This document shows, piece by piece, positions 19,080 through 27,484 of a stretch of 64,000 nucleotides of DNA. The stretch's first letter is position 1. Each line of letters opens with the position of its first letter. The stretch comes from CAWBYL01 sp963793025 (GTDB lineage: Bacteria > Actinomycetota > Acidimicrobiia > Acidimicrobiales > Acidimicrobilacustridaceae). Position numbers and translations under genes: made by a program. The stretch covers positions 1,364,001-1,428,000 of the forward strand of contig CAWBYL010000006.1 of NCBI GenBank assembly GCA_963793025.1, read 5' to 3'. The notes beneath the pieces were generated by a model. It did not search any database, was not told the origin of the DNA, and was given only the letters and a program-made list of their open reading frames with translations.

Positions 19080-20657
19080 TCAGAGGTGCTTGGGCTTGCG
19101 GGTGCGCAGGTAGAGGAACGCGCCGAGGAGGGCGATGAGCACGTAGGTGACGGCGTTGGCCACCTTCGGCGTGTGGAGGTCGTTCGGATCGGATCCGGCG
19201 GCCAGCACGGGCAGGAGGGCGAGGATGGTGATCGCGGGTGGGATAACCACGCGAGCCAGCATCACCCAGCCCATCACGTCGGGGCCCAGGCCGGAGAGCC
19301 CGGCCATGTCGGGCGCCCCTTGGGCGGTGCTGATGGTGGCCGAGACGGCGGCGGCGCCGGCGGCGGGCACGAGCAGGATGCCGGTGATGGGGAGGGCGAC
19401 GCTGAAGGGCACGAGCAGCAGAGAGGCGGCCCCGGCGACGATGCACAGGAACACCATCACTGCGAAGGCGGCCGCGAGGTGCTGGACGAGGAAGCGGCCC
19501 GGAGCGTCGGGATAGCTCTCCCACCGGGTGGGGTGATCGACCTCCTGGGCGGTGGGCTCGGCCGCGTCGTAGGCGGCGAGGAACAGCGCCCCACCCGCCA
19601 GCACGATGGCCGGGATCGTGCCCCGCCACACCAGCCCCATGCACAGCCCGGCCACGGCCGACAGCAACAGCATGCGGATCAGGCGGGGGAGGGGGAAGCG
19701 CAGGTAGCCCTGCCAGTCGCGCTTCCACACGGGCGGCACGTACGAGCGTCGACCCTTCGGCCGGCCGATGCGGATCCACGGATGGAGACGGGGTGACTCC
19801 TGGGAGAGCTGACGGCGCAGGAGCACCACGGTGCGGACGTCCTGCAGGGTCACGGCGAAGCGGAGCTGGGCCACCAGGCCGGCTCGTCGCAGGGCGTGCT
19901 CGATGGACAGCTCCCCGATGCGGGAGAGGCCGAGGTAGGCGACGACTGCGACGAGCAGGATGCCGACGATGCCGACGATGCGGAAGGTGACCGGCCAGAA
20001 GGCGATGTCGGCCAGCATCGTGAGCGGTGACGTGGTGTGCTTCCCGATGACGTCGAGCACCGACCAGCCCACGATCACGGCGCCGAGGATGTTGGCCGGC
20101 CACCAGCGCAGGCGGCGCCCCGACGCGGCCATGGCGGTGGCCGATCCCAGCATCCCGGCCAGGGCGAAGGCGACGGCGCAGCACACGATGGAGGCGACCA
20201 CGTTCACCGGCAGCTTGCGCGAGGCGAGCTCGCCCACGATGGCGCCCACGACCCCGCCGGCGAAGGCGAGGAACCGCAGCTGCTTGATGGCCGGGCCCCG
20301 CACCACCTCGACGCGGGGAACGGGCGCGTTGAGCTCGTGGACCACGACGGGGGCCTCGAGCACGAGTGGCCCGCCCCGCCCGCCGGATCGGAGGCCCACG
20401 AACATCACGACGGCGAACCCGAGCCCGAGCCACATGGGTGCCTGGTTGGCGAAGTCGATGGCTTCGGCGTTGGTCAGCCGGTCGTCGGGCAGACGGCTGG
20501 ACGCGAACATGACGAAGATCACCGAGGCCAGGGCCACCATGTAGACGCGGTAGACCGCGTCGATCCAGTGGACATCGGAGAGTCGGTTGCGGCGCCGGGC
20601 CCGCCGCAGGTCGTGCAGCGCCCCGGTGGTGGCCTCGACGTCGATCACGTGCGGCAA
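19080..20657 (-). CDS. Large multi-pass membrane protein, probable ABC permease partner
   Basis: A protein of 525 residues with roughly 11-12 hydrophobic helices in two halves, separated by a basic cytoplasmic stretch (VWKRDWQGYLRFPLPRLIR, about residue 320). Helices include IDAVYRVYMVALASVIFVMF near the N-terminus and VTYVLIALLGAFLYLR at the end. The general plan matches actinobacterial ABC-2-like permeases paired with a single ATPase, such as the one downstream. The family is not certain. The start is TTG (MPHVIDVE) or a GTG nine bases later; both lie right after the ABC-F stop, so the genes are probably coupled. The 207 bases to the ATPase gene are noncoding. Confidence 0.72.
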   Translation of the reverse strand: MPHVIDVEATTGALHDLRRARRRNRLSDVHWIDAVYRVYMVALASVIFVMFASSRLPDDRLTNAEAIDFANQAPMWLGLGFAVVMFVGLRSGGRGGPLVLEAPVVVHELNAPVPRVEVVRGPAIKQLRFLAFAGGVVGAIVGELASRKLPVNVVASIVCCAVAFALAGMLGSATAMAASGRRLRWWPANILGAVIVGWSVLDVIGKHTTSPLTMLADIAFWPVTFRIVGIVGILLVAVVAYLGLSRIGELSIEHALRRAGLVAQLRFAVTLQDVRTVVLLRRQLSQESPRLHPWIRIGRPKGRRSYVPPVWKRDWQGYLRFPLPRLIRMLLLSAVAGLCMGLVWRGTIPAIVLAGGALFLAAYDAAEPTAQEVDHPTRWESYPDAPGRFLVQHLAAAFAVMVFLCIVAGAASLLLVPFSVALPITGILLVPAAGAAAVSATISTAQGAPDMAGLSGLGPDVMGWVMLARVVIPPAITILALLPVLAAGSDPNDLHTPKVANAVTYVLIALLGAFLYLRTRKPKHL

Positions 20658-20658
20658 T

Positions 20659-22485
20659 CTACTGTCGGTTCCGACCGGCCTCCTGCGCGGCGAGCTCGGA
20701 CTCCTCGGCCAGGGCCAGCCACCGCTCCTCGGCGGCGTCCAGGGACGCCACCACCTCCTTCAGCTCGACCCCGAGAGCGGTGAGCTCGGTGTGGTCGGCG
20801 TTGGCGGCCTTCTCGGCCAGGCTCGCCTCCAGTCGCTCCCGGCGGCGGCCCAGCTTCGTCATCTCCTTGTCGACCTCCTTGGTGAGGTGGCGCAGGGTGC
20901 TGGCGCTGCGGGGAGTCGGTGTGTCGGGCCGGGCCGGTGTGGGTCGAGTGGGCACGTTGGGCCGCTTCGGCGCGGACGCCTTCTTCGCCGCCCGAGGGGC
21001 CGACGACGCCCGCCCCTTCACCCGACTGGCCCGACGCTCGTCCTCCCACGCGGCGTAGCCACCCGGTCGCCGACCGGGCCGCTGGTGCCCGTCCATCACC
21101 ATCACGTCGGTGACGGTGCGCTCCAGGAACGCCCGGTCGTGGCTGACCACGACGAGGGCGCCCGGCCAGTCGTCGAGGAACTCCTCCAGCACGCGCAGGG
21201 TGTCGAGGTCGAGGTCGTTGGTGGGCTCGTCGAGGAGCAGCACGTTGGGCTTGGCCGCCAGCACCAGGAGGAGCTGCAGTCGCCGCCGCTCGCCTCCCGA
21301 CAGCAGCTCGATCGGCGCCCACTGAGCGTCGCCGTCGAACCAGAACGACTCCAGGAGGGCGGCGTCCTGCCAGTCGGCCTGTCGGTGTCCGCCGGTCACG
21401 GCGTCGCGGACCCGTTGCTTCGGGTCGAGCGTGGCGCCGACCTGGTCGTAGTAGCCGACCTCGACCGTGGGTCCGACGTCGACCGTTCCGGCGGTGGGAT
21501 GCCGGCGGTCGGCCAACAGGTCGAGGAAGGTGGACTTCCCGACCCCGTTGGGCCCGACGAGCCCGAGGCGCTCGCGGTTGTCGAGCAGCAGCTCGACGCC
21601 CTCGAACAGGACGGGTCCGCCGTCGTGGCCGTAGGCGACGTCGTGGAGGTCGATCACCTTGTCGCCCAACCGGGGGGTGCCGAGGTGGAGGTCGGGGATT
21701 CCCTGGCGGGCCGCGGGCTCGGCCCGGCTCTCCACGATGGCGGTGGCCGACGCGATGCGGGCCTTGGGCTTGCGGGTGCGGGCCGGGGCCCCTCGCCGGA
21801 GCCAGGCCAGTTCCTTGCGGGCCAGGATGCGGCGGCTGGACTCGTTGGAGGCAGCCTGCTCCTCCCGTTCGGCCCGACCTTCGAGGTAGGCGTCGTAGCC
21901 GCCGTCGTGGAGGTACCCGGTTCCTCGGTCGAGCTCCAGGACCCTGGTGGTCACCCGGTCGAGCACGTGACGGTCGTGGGTGACGAGGACGAGGCCGCCT
22001 CGATAGCCGGTGAGGCGTTCCTCGAGCCAGGCGATGGCATCGATGTCGAGGTGGTTCGTGGGTTCGTCGAGGATGAGCAGGTCGCTGGCCTCCACGAGGG
22101 TCCGGGCCAGGGCCACCCGCTTGGCCTGCCCGCCCGACAGTCGGCCGGTGTCGGCCTCCACGAGGTCGGCCATACCGAGGTGGTCGAGGACGGCCGCCGC
22201 CTCCCAGGGGTGTTCGGCGGCCTGCTCCACTGCGGCCAGCACCGGGCCGGCGGGGAGCACAGGACGCTGGGCCAGGTGGGCGATGCGCACGTCCCGGCCC
22301 CGACGCACCGTTCCCGACTCGGGCGTCGTCTCACCGGTGACGACCGAGAGCAGGGTGGACTTCCCACAGCCGTTGAGGCCGACGATCCCGAGGCGGTCGC
22401 CGGTCGAGATGGTGAGGGAGAGGTCGGAGAAGAGGGGGCGTCCGGGGCGGCTCATGGCCACCCGTTCGACGTCGACGAGGATCAC
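20659..22485 (-). CDS. ABC-F family ATPase (Uup-like)
   Basis: A soluble protein of 608 residues with two ABC ATPase domains: Walker A GLNGCGKST and GPNGVGKST, signatures LSGGQ and LSGGE, Walker B LLILDEPTNHLD and VLLLDEPTNDLD, and switch His in VTHDRH and VSHDRA. There are no membrane segments. An Arg/Ala/Pro-rich linker leads to a C-terminal coiled coil (about 530-608, LTKEVDKEMTKLGRRRERLE), the DNA/RNA-binding type of domain found in Uup. ABC-F proteins act on the ribosome in translation rescue or antibiotic protection; Uup types are also linked to genome stability. The first gene of the run reading leftwards. Confidence 0.92.
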   Translation of the reverse strand: MILVDVERVAMSRPGRPLFSDLSLTISTGDRLGIVGLNGCGKSTLLSVVTGETTPESGTVRRGRDVRIAHLAQRPVLPAGPVLAAVEQAAEHPWEAAAVLDHLGMADLVEADTGRLSGGQAKRVALARTLVEASDLLILDEPTNHLDIDAIAWLEERLTGYRGGLVLVTHDRHVLDRVTTRVLELDRGTGYLHDGGYDAYLEGRAEREEQAASNESSRRILARKELAWLRRGAPARTRKPKARIASATAIVESRAEPAARQGIPDLHLGTPRLGDKVIDLHDVAYGHDGGPVLFEGVELLLDNRERLGLVGPNGVGKSTFLDLLADRRHPTAGTVDVGPTVEVGYYDQVGATLDPKQRVRDAVTGGHRQADWQDAALLESFWFDGDAQWAPIELLSGGERRRLQLLLVLAAKPNVLLLDEPTNDLDLDTLRVLEEFLDDWPGALVVVSHDRAFLERTVTDVMVMDGHQRPGRRPGGYAAWEDERRASRVKGRASSAPRAAKKASAPKRPNVPTRPTPARPDTPTPRSASTLRHLTKEVDKEMTKLGRRRERLEASLAEKAANADHTELTALGVELKEVVASLDAAEERWLALAEESELAAQEAGRNRQ

Positions 22486-22581
22486 CCCCCGAGGCTAGGG
22501 CCGAGTGCCGCCACCCCGATCTCGCCGAGAGGTAGCGTCTCGCCCGGATCGTTCCGTGGGGGGAACGGATCCGAGCCACCC

Positions 22582-23829
22582 ATGTCCGAGATCTCGTTGA
22601 CGCCCGCCGCCCGGAGCGGTTCGGTCGACGCCGCCGAGGCGCCTGGGTCCGTCCGCGCTCTCGGGGGCCCGGGGCGGTGGTGGGCGACGGTCGGTCTGTT
22701 CGCCGCGGTGGCGATGCTGGTCTGGATCGCCGTGTGGATCGGGAACGTCCACCTGCCCCACGATGCGTTCTTCCCGTCCCGTCCCGGTATCGCGGGCGGC
22801 ACCTGGTTCGAGGGCTGGGCCCGTTGGGACGCCTCCTGGTACCGCACCATCGTGCGTGAGGGGTACGTCTACTACCCGGGGGTTCAGTCGTCGGTGGCCT
22901 TCTGGCCCTCGTACCCCATGGTGATCAGCCTGGTGAGCTGGGCCTTCCCCAGCATCTACATCGCCGGCTCGATGGTCACGCTGGCGAGCGGAGCGGTGGC
23001 GGCGGTGGCCATGCGGCGCTGGTCGGGGCTCTTCCTCACCCGGTCCGCCGCGGTGGCCGCCGTGGTCGTGCTGCTCCTCTATCCCTACGGCTACTACCAG
23101 TACGGGGCCGTGTACGCCGACGCCCTGTTCGGGGCGGCCACCATCGGGGCCTTCCTCCTCCTCGAACGCGACCGGCTCTTCTGGGCCGGTGTCGTCGGCA
23201 TGGTGGCCACCGCCGCCCGCCCCAGCGGGGTCATCGTGGCCGTGGCCCTCGTCCTCCGGCTGGTGGAGAAGCGCAACGCCGCGACGGGGGCAACGGGGCT
23301 GCAGGAGTGCTTCCGGCTGCGCATCCTCTCCCTGCGGGACACGCCGCTGCTCATCGCCCTGGCCGGGGTCGGCGGTTGGTGCCTCTACCTCTGGGTGCGC
23401 TTCGGCGATCCGCTGCTGTTCGCCGCCGTCGAGGCCGACAAGGGCTGGGACCAGGGGGCGGGGCCCAGCACGTGGCTGAAGTTCCGCCTGTGGGAGGACA
23501 TCGAGCACCGTGCGTTCAGTGGCTACACCCTCGGGTTGATCGCCCAGGGGCTGCTGGTCTTGGGGGCGCTGGCGCTGGTGCCAGCTGTGAAGCGCCGCTT
23601 CGGCTGGGCCTACGCGGCCTACGTGCTCGGTGTGGCGGGCATGGCTCTCGTGGCGACCAAGGACTTCCAGGGGTCGGGCCGTTACATGCTGGCCGCTTTC
23701 CCGGCGCTGGCCGCCTTCGGCGACCTCGTCGTGACCAGGGTCCGCCTGCGGGCGGTGCTCGCTCCGCTGTCGTTGCTGTTCCTGCTCGGCCTGGCCATGG
23801 CCTTCGGCCGGGGTTCCTACCTCTCCTGA
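22582..23829 (+). CDS. GT-C fold glycosyltransferase, PIG-V-like mannosyltransferase family
   Basis: A membrane protein of 415 residues with about nine TM helices. The first luminal/periplasmic loop has the signature WARWDASWYRTIVREGY followed by SVAFWPSYPM, the Asp-containing loop typical of PIG-V-related actinobacterial mannosyltransferases that use polyprenyl-phosphate sugar donors. A second conserved region, GSGRYMLAAFPALAAFG, lies near the C-terminus. The ATG is close to a degenerate palindrome. It is divergent from the ABC-F gene, and no other cell-wall sugar gene is adjacent. Confidence 0.85.
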   Translation: MSEISLTPAARSGSVDAAEAPGSVRALGGPGRWWATVGLFAAVAMLVWIAVWIGNVHLPHDAFFPSRPGIAGGTWFEGWARWDASWYRTIVREGYVYYPGVQSSVAFWPSYPMVISLVSWAFPSIYIAGSMVTLASGAVAAVAMRRWSGLFLTRSAAVAAVVVLLLYPYGYYQYGAVYADALFGAATIGAFLLLERDRLFWAGVVGMVATAARPSGVIVAVALVLRLVEKRNAATGATGLQECFRLRILSLRDTPLLIALAGVGGWCLYLWVRFGDPLLFAAVEADKGWDQGAGPSTWLKFRLWEDIEHRAFSGYTLGLIAQGLLVLGALALVPAVKRRFGWAYAAYVLGVAGMALVATKDFQGSGRYMLAAFPALAAFGDLVVTRVRLRAVLAPLSLLFLLGLAMAFGRGSYLS

Positions 23830-23887
23830 CCGACGCCCGTTCGATCGGTCACCTCGGTGGGAGGGGGCCGGCGGTGGCGGTAGCTTT

Positions 23888-23913
23888 GAAAACACGGTTC
23901 AGGCCGGGTTTTC
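23888..23913. promoter_or_regulatory. Inverted repeat in the nfuA-like gene leader
   Basis: GAAAACACGG and CCGGGTTTTC form a 10-bp inverted repeat with one mismatch around a 6-base centre, 17 bases before the start codon of the NifU-type gene. It is AT-rich compared with its surroundings. It could be a repressor site or a leader hairpin. The preceding gene ends 58 bases upstream, so a terminator role is also possible, but no T-run follows. Confidence 0.45.
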
Positions 23914-23930
23914 CATCGAGAGGTTCCACC

Positions 23931-24602
23931 ATGACGATCGACGCCGATCAGACCGACACATCCGCAGCGACCGAAACCGAAGCCGAGGGGCCCTCCTACG
24001 TGCTGACGGTCAGCGCCGATGCCCTCGTGCGGGTGCTCGAGATCCGCGACGGCGAGGACGACCCCGGCAGCCTGTGCCTGCGGGTCGAGGTCACCGGCGT
24101 GGCCGGCACCGACTATGCCTACGACCTCGCCTTCGAGGAGATCGCCGATCTCGACGAGGACGACGACCTCTCCGTGCAGGAGGGTCTGTCCGTGGTGGTG
24201 GCGGCCAACAGCATCGACCAGCTCCGGGGGGCCACCCTCGACGTGCCCCGCACCTCCGGCCAGGCCGGCCTGGTGATCCGCAACCCCAACCGTCCGCCGG
24301 CGGCCAACCCCATGGCCGGCCGCGACATCGAGCTCACCGGCGACATCGCCGACAAGGTCCGCCAGCTGCTGGCCGAAGCCATCAACCCGAGCCTGGCCAG
24401 CCACGGCGGCTACGCCGAGCTGGTCGGCGTCGAGGACACCACGGTCTTCCTCACCATGGGCGGCGGTTGCCAGGGCTGTGCGATGAGCGCGGCCACGTTG
24501 CGCGAAGGCATCCAGGTCGCCATCAAGGAAGCCATCCCCGAGGTCACCGACATCGTCGACGCCACCGACCACGACGCCGGCGACAACCCCTTCTACACCT
24601 GA
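23931..24602 (+). CDS. NfuA-like Fe-S cluster carrier (NifU C-terminal domain)
   Basis: A protein of 223 residues. The N-terminal half (about 20-130) resembles a degenerate A-type scaffold domain as in NfuA, without its three Cys. The C-terminal NifU domain (about 140-215) holds the cluster-binding pair in MGGGCQGCAMSAATLREGI. Such proteins receive a 4Fe-4S cluster and deliver it to target enzymes. The acidic N-terminal tail (TDTSAATETEAEG) is unstructured. The ATG follows GAGAGG at good spacing. No other suf/isc gene is in the window. Confidence 0.9.
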   Translation: MTIDADQTDTSAATETEAEGPSYVLTVSADALVRVLEIRDGEDDPGSLCLRVEVTGVAGTDYAYDLAFEEIADLDEDDDLSVQEGLSVVVAANSIDQLRGATLDVPRTSGQAGLVIRNPNRPPAANPMAGRDIELTGDIADKVRQLLAEAINPSLASHGGYAELVGVEDTTVFLTMGGGCQGCAMSAATLREGIQVAIKEAIPEVTDIVDATDHDAGDNPFYT

Positions 24603-24642
24603 CCCTCAGCCGTCAGCCAGAAGGCTCTCGACCCGAGCTGGG

Positions 24643-24674
24643 TTCCGTACGTCACCCCTGGGTCACGTACGGAA
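24643..24674. terminator. Perfect-stem hairpin between convergent genes
   Basis: TTCCGTACGT and ACGTACGGAA are exactly complementary; inside them ACCC-CT-GGGT extends the stem after one C:C mismatch. Five A residues flank the right arm (TTTTT on the minus strand). It lies between the ends of the nfuA-like gene and the kelch protein gene and probably works as a bidirectional terminator. The bases just left (CCCGAGCTGG) are shared with elements near 26855 and 41888. Confidence 0.7.
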
Positions 24675-24714
24675 AAACCGGGTCGCTGTTCGTGCGGCCG
24701 AGGTCGGGACGGCG

Positions 24715-26244
24715 TCAGGGCAGCAACTGGATGGCCTGGATGGCGTCGACGGGGCACTGGGTCAGATCGAACTCGTTGCACGAGTCGAAGGTGAGCCGCA
24801 CGCGATCGCCGGCCGCCAGGTCGGACGGGGCGATCGGTAGTCCCGAGCTGTCGAGCACGGGGATGCGGTCGACGGGAAGGGGTAGGTCGTCGAAGGAGAC
24901 ACTCGAGGTCGGTCGAAGCACCAACCCGTCGGGCGAGAGGGCGAGCACACCCTGGAGCATCGGGCCCGCTCCGGGCGCGAGGATGCTGAAGGGAGGACCG
25001 TCGGGTCGTCCGTCGGAGACGTAGAAGCTGCCGTTGGCTGATCCCATGGCGGCCATCTGCCGAGCCCGAGCGGGATCGACGGAGAAGGTGGACCAGGTGC
25101 CGGTCCGCTGGTCGAAGACCGCACCGTCGGCCAACTCCGCGGCGCCGTTGCCCGACGACGAGAGACCTCCCCACACGACGGTCCAGACGCCGAGACGAGC
25201 GGCCGCGGCGTACCGCCGGGGCGAGAGCGGGACATCGGGCAGTGTCCGCCACGAGTCGGTCGTCGGGTTGTAGGCCGCCGCCGTTGCGCCCGCAGCGTCG
25301 CGTCCCGGTTCGGTCACGACGACGAGCACCTCGGTGTCGGTCCAGACCGCCTCGGCGTGAACGGCGGGGGTGAGGGGCGACTCGGCCATGGCCGACCACG
25401 TGTCGGTGCTCGGGTCGTAGACGTACCCGTCGCCCAGCAGGTGACTGTTCTCGTCGTCGCACTGGGCGGAGTCGGAGCTGTCGCAACCGCCCCACACGAC
25501 CAGCCGGTCACCGGTCCACACCTGGACGGGCGACATCCTCGGTCGACCAGGTCGGGCCGCGGTTCGTCGCCAGGTCTCCGTCCTCGGATCGAAGGCCAGA
25601 TCGCTGCCGCTCACCACGAGCTCGGAGCCGGTCCAGAACCCGGGTCCGGCTACGGGGACGGGTGGGTCGGGAAGTCGTCGCCACTCGTCTGTCTCGGCGA
25701 CGTAGGCCGCCGCTTCCGGCCCGACCTCGGGGTTCTCGCCCGCCATCAGGATCTCCGAGCCGGTCCACGCCATGGCCGGCTGGCCCCGCCAGGTGAGACC
25801 GCTCGGCGCCATCGGCCTCACCGTGTTGGTGACCGGTTCCCAGATCTCCCCGGCGACCCGGGGGCCGGGGACCGGGCCGGCGGAGTCGGGTCCGTCATCC
25901 TCGGGGTTCACGATGAGCAGCCCCATCCCGGCCGAGAACACGGACTTCTCGCCGAATCCGCCCAACGTCGTGGCCACCACGTTCGACGCGATGAGGGGCG
26001 ATGGAGCCGCCACCAGCGGGTCGACGGTCGTGGTGGGTTGGTCCACGATCACCGTGCGCGAGCCGTCCTCGTCGCTGGACCGGACCACGACGCCGGCGAG
26101 AGCGGCGACGACGATCGCCGTTCCGGCGACGGCGGCACCGAGGCGCCGGTTCCGACGCCGCCGGCGGAACGCCGGGACCCCTTCGAGCAGTTGGCGGCGA
26201 AGCGGGGCGACGAACTGCGGTTCCTCCGGCTCGTGATCAGCCAT
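24715..26244 (-). CDS. Single-pass membrane protein with extracellular kelch-like repeats, sigma-factor partner
   Basis: A protein of 509 residues: a cytoplasmic N-terminus of about 34 residues ending in RRRRRNRR, one TM helix (about 35-55), then a large outside domain. This domain has about five repeats of the kelch/galactose-oxidase type with recurring cores: AWTGSEILMAGE, FWTGSELVVSGS, VWTGDRLVVWGG, VWTDTEVLVVVT, and an Asp-x-x-Thr-x-x-Trp element such as YDPSTDTWSAM. Its ATG overlaps the upstream ECF sigma gene by eight bases. It takes the position of an anti-sigma factor but lacks the HxxxCxxC zinc motif. It may sense an envelope ligand and hold the sigma factor through its short N-terminus, which is inference. 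Confidence 0.82.
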   Translation of the reverse strand: MADHEPEEPQFVAPLRRQLLEGVPAFRRRRRNRRLGAAVAGTAIVVAALAGVVVRSSDEDGSRTVIVDQPTTTVDPLVAAPSPLIASNVVATTLGGFGEKSVFSAGMGLLIVNPEDDGPDSAGPVPGPRVAGEIWEPVTNTVRPMAPSGLTWRGQPAMAWTGSEILMAGENPEVGPEAAAYVAETDEWRRLPDPPVPVAGPGFWTGSELVVSGSDLAFDPRTETWRRTAARPGRPRMSPVQVWTGDRLVVWGGCDSSDSAQCDDENSHLLGDGYVYDPSTDTWSAMAESPLTPAVHAEAVWTDTEVLVVVTEPGRDAAGATAAAYNPTTDSWRTLPDVPLSPRRYAAAARLGVWTVVWGGLSSSGNGAAELADGAVFDQRTGTWSTFSVDPARARQMAAMGSANGSFYVSDGRPDGPPFSILAPGAGPMLQGVLALSPDGLVLRPTSSVSFDDLPLPVDRIPVLDSSGLPIAPSDLAAGDRVRLTFDSCNEFDLTQCPVDAIQAIQLLP

Positions 26245-26809
26245 GGGTCACCTCCATCCGGTCGGCGAGCTGCTGGAGGCCACGGGAGACCCGGACCCGC
26301 GCTGCTCCTTCGGAGCAGCCCAGGCGGCTCGCCACCTCGCGGTAGGGGAGCGCCTCTCCGACCCGGAGCCGGACCGCGGCGGCCGTGCCGTCGGGAAGCG
26401 AGGCGAGGGCGTCGTCGAGCTGGGACCGCAGCGCCGCCAGGTCGGCGAGGCGCTCCACGCGGGCGATGTCCGACGGCTCCAGCTCGATCCGGTCGACCCC
26501 CAGCCGCCGTCGCGCCCGCTGGTCGACCCTCTCCCGGCGTTGGAAGCGCTTGAGCTGGCGGTCGGCGATGGTGAACAGCCAGGCTCGTCCCGGCGCACCG
26601 GTGTCGGTGAAGCGGTGTCGGGACGTGAAGGCGGCGGCGAAGGTCTCGCTGGTGAGGTCGGCGGCGGTCTGCCCACACCCGGTACGACGGACGAAGTAGG
26701 CCAACACGGCGGTGACGTGGCGGTCGTAGAGCTCACCGAACAGGTCTCGGTCGTCCACGGAACGCACGAGGAGCTCGGCATCGCTCACCTCCCGGTCCTC
26801 GCCGCTCAT
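26237..26809 (-). CDS. ECF-type RNA polymerase sigma factor
   Basis: The 190 residues contain sigma region 2 (LYDRHVTAVLAYFVRRTG, LTSETFAAAFTSRHRF, APGRAWLFTIADRQLKRFQ) and region 4 (LPDGTAAAVRLRVGEALPYREVASRLGCSEGAARVRVSRGL), joined by a charged linker of about 30 residues. I chose the ATG giving MSGEDREVSD; a start 30 bases upstream is less likely. The stop lies eight bases inside the following kelch gene. It is divergent from a second ECF gene with 190 bases between. Confidence 0.9.
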   Translation of the reverse strand: MSGEDREVSDAELLVRSVDDRDLFGELYDRHVTAVLAYFVRRTGCGQTAADLTSETFAAAFTSRHRFTDTGAPGRAWLFTIADRQLKRFQRRERVDQRARRRLGVDRIELEPSDIARVERLADLAALRSQLDDALASLPDGTAAAVRLRVGEALPYREVASRLGCSEGAARVRVSRGLQQLADRMEVTHG

Positions 26810-27001
26810 ATGCCCCCTGTATGCCGCTCCCACCCCCAACCGTTACACGTCGCCACCCGAGCTGGTTCGCAACGTCATACCGGAGGTGACGGGCTGAACC
26901 ATGCAGCGGTGTTCGTCGAGTGTGGAAAGGGTGGGACCAGGAGCCCCAGAATGTCGAGGAGACCGCCCAACCGAACCCGGTGCTGGCGGGTGTAGGGAGT
27001 C
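26810..27001. promoter_or_regulatory. Divergent promoter region between two ECF sigma genes
   Basis: There is no gene in this stretch. It contains CCCGAGCTGG (26856-26865) followed by an imperfect hairpin (GGTTC, CGTCATACC, GGA, GGTGACG, CTGAACC) near 26864-26900. That is a relative of the element at 24643. TGAACCAT at 26895 recurs in both arms of the inverted repeat at 28793-28837. AAC-plus-CGTC pairs typical of ECF promoters occur on both strands, but their spacing is not convincing. Confidence 0.45.
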
Positions 27002-27484
27002 ATGCAGGTGGGGCTGACCGTCGAGGACCTCTTCGTCCGCGAGTTCGCGCGGCTGACCCGCGCCCTGGCGGTGGCCTTCGACGACGCCGAGGGCGCAGCC
27101 GACGCCGTGCAGGAGGCCTTCATCGAAGCCGATCGTCGGTGGGACTCGATGGGCGGCTACGGCGATCCGGCTGGCTGGGTCCGGCGGGTGGCGACGAACC
27201 GCATGCTCAATCGGCGCCGCAACCGGATTCGCCGATCCGAGATCCTCGCCGCCGTGCGGCCGGTGGCGCCGGAGGATCTGACCGACGACCTGTTGGACCT
27301 CCGGGCGGCGATCGACCAGCTCCCCGAGAAGATGCGTCTCGCCGTCTGCCTCCACCACCTGGGCGGCCTCGCCATCGACGAGGTGGCGGAGACCCTCGGT
27401 GTGAGTCCCGGCACGGTGAAGTCCAACCTCCACGACGCCCGTCGCCAACTCCGTTCAGGGATCCGGGAGGAGCCTCATGCCTGA
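27002..27484 (+). CDS. ECF-type RNA polymerase sigma factor
   Basis: The 160 residues hold region 2 (FVREFARLTRALAVAFDD, AVQEAFIEADRRWDSM, GDPAGWVRRVATNRMLNRRR) and region 4 (LPEKMRLAVCLHHLGGLAIDEVAETLGVSPGTVKSNLHDARRQL). The HTH (LGVSPGTVKSNLH) is intact. Region 2 resembles the SigE-like actinobacterial subgroup. The ATG is preceded by GGGAGTC. Its stop lies eight bases inside the next gene, which encodes a membrane protein, the same junction geometry as the two other sigma/membrane pairs here. Confidence 0.9.
   Translation: MQVGLTVEDLFVREFARLTRALAVAFDDAEGAADAVQEAFIEADRRWDSMGGYGDPAGWVRRVATNRMLNRRRNRIRRSEILAAVRPVAPEDLTDDLLDLRAAIDQLPEKMRLAVCLHHLGGLAIDEVAETLGVSPGTVKSNLHDARRQLRSGIREEPHA

Noticed and set aside
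22545..22573. Imperfect palindrome CGGATCGTTCC/GGAACGGATCCG just before the glycosyltransferase
   Set aside because: It has a one-base bulge and no further context; too weak to call a site.
20587..22581. An open frame continuous with the GT-C glycosyltransferase that would extend it by 665 residues
   Set aside because: The extra part is antisense to the ABC-F gene; the glycosyltransferase begins at its own ATG.
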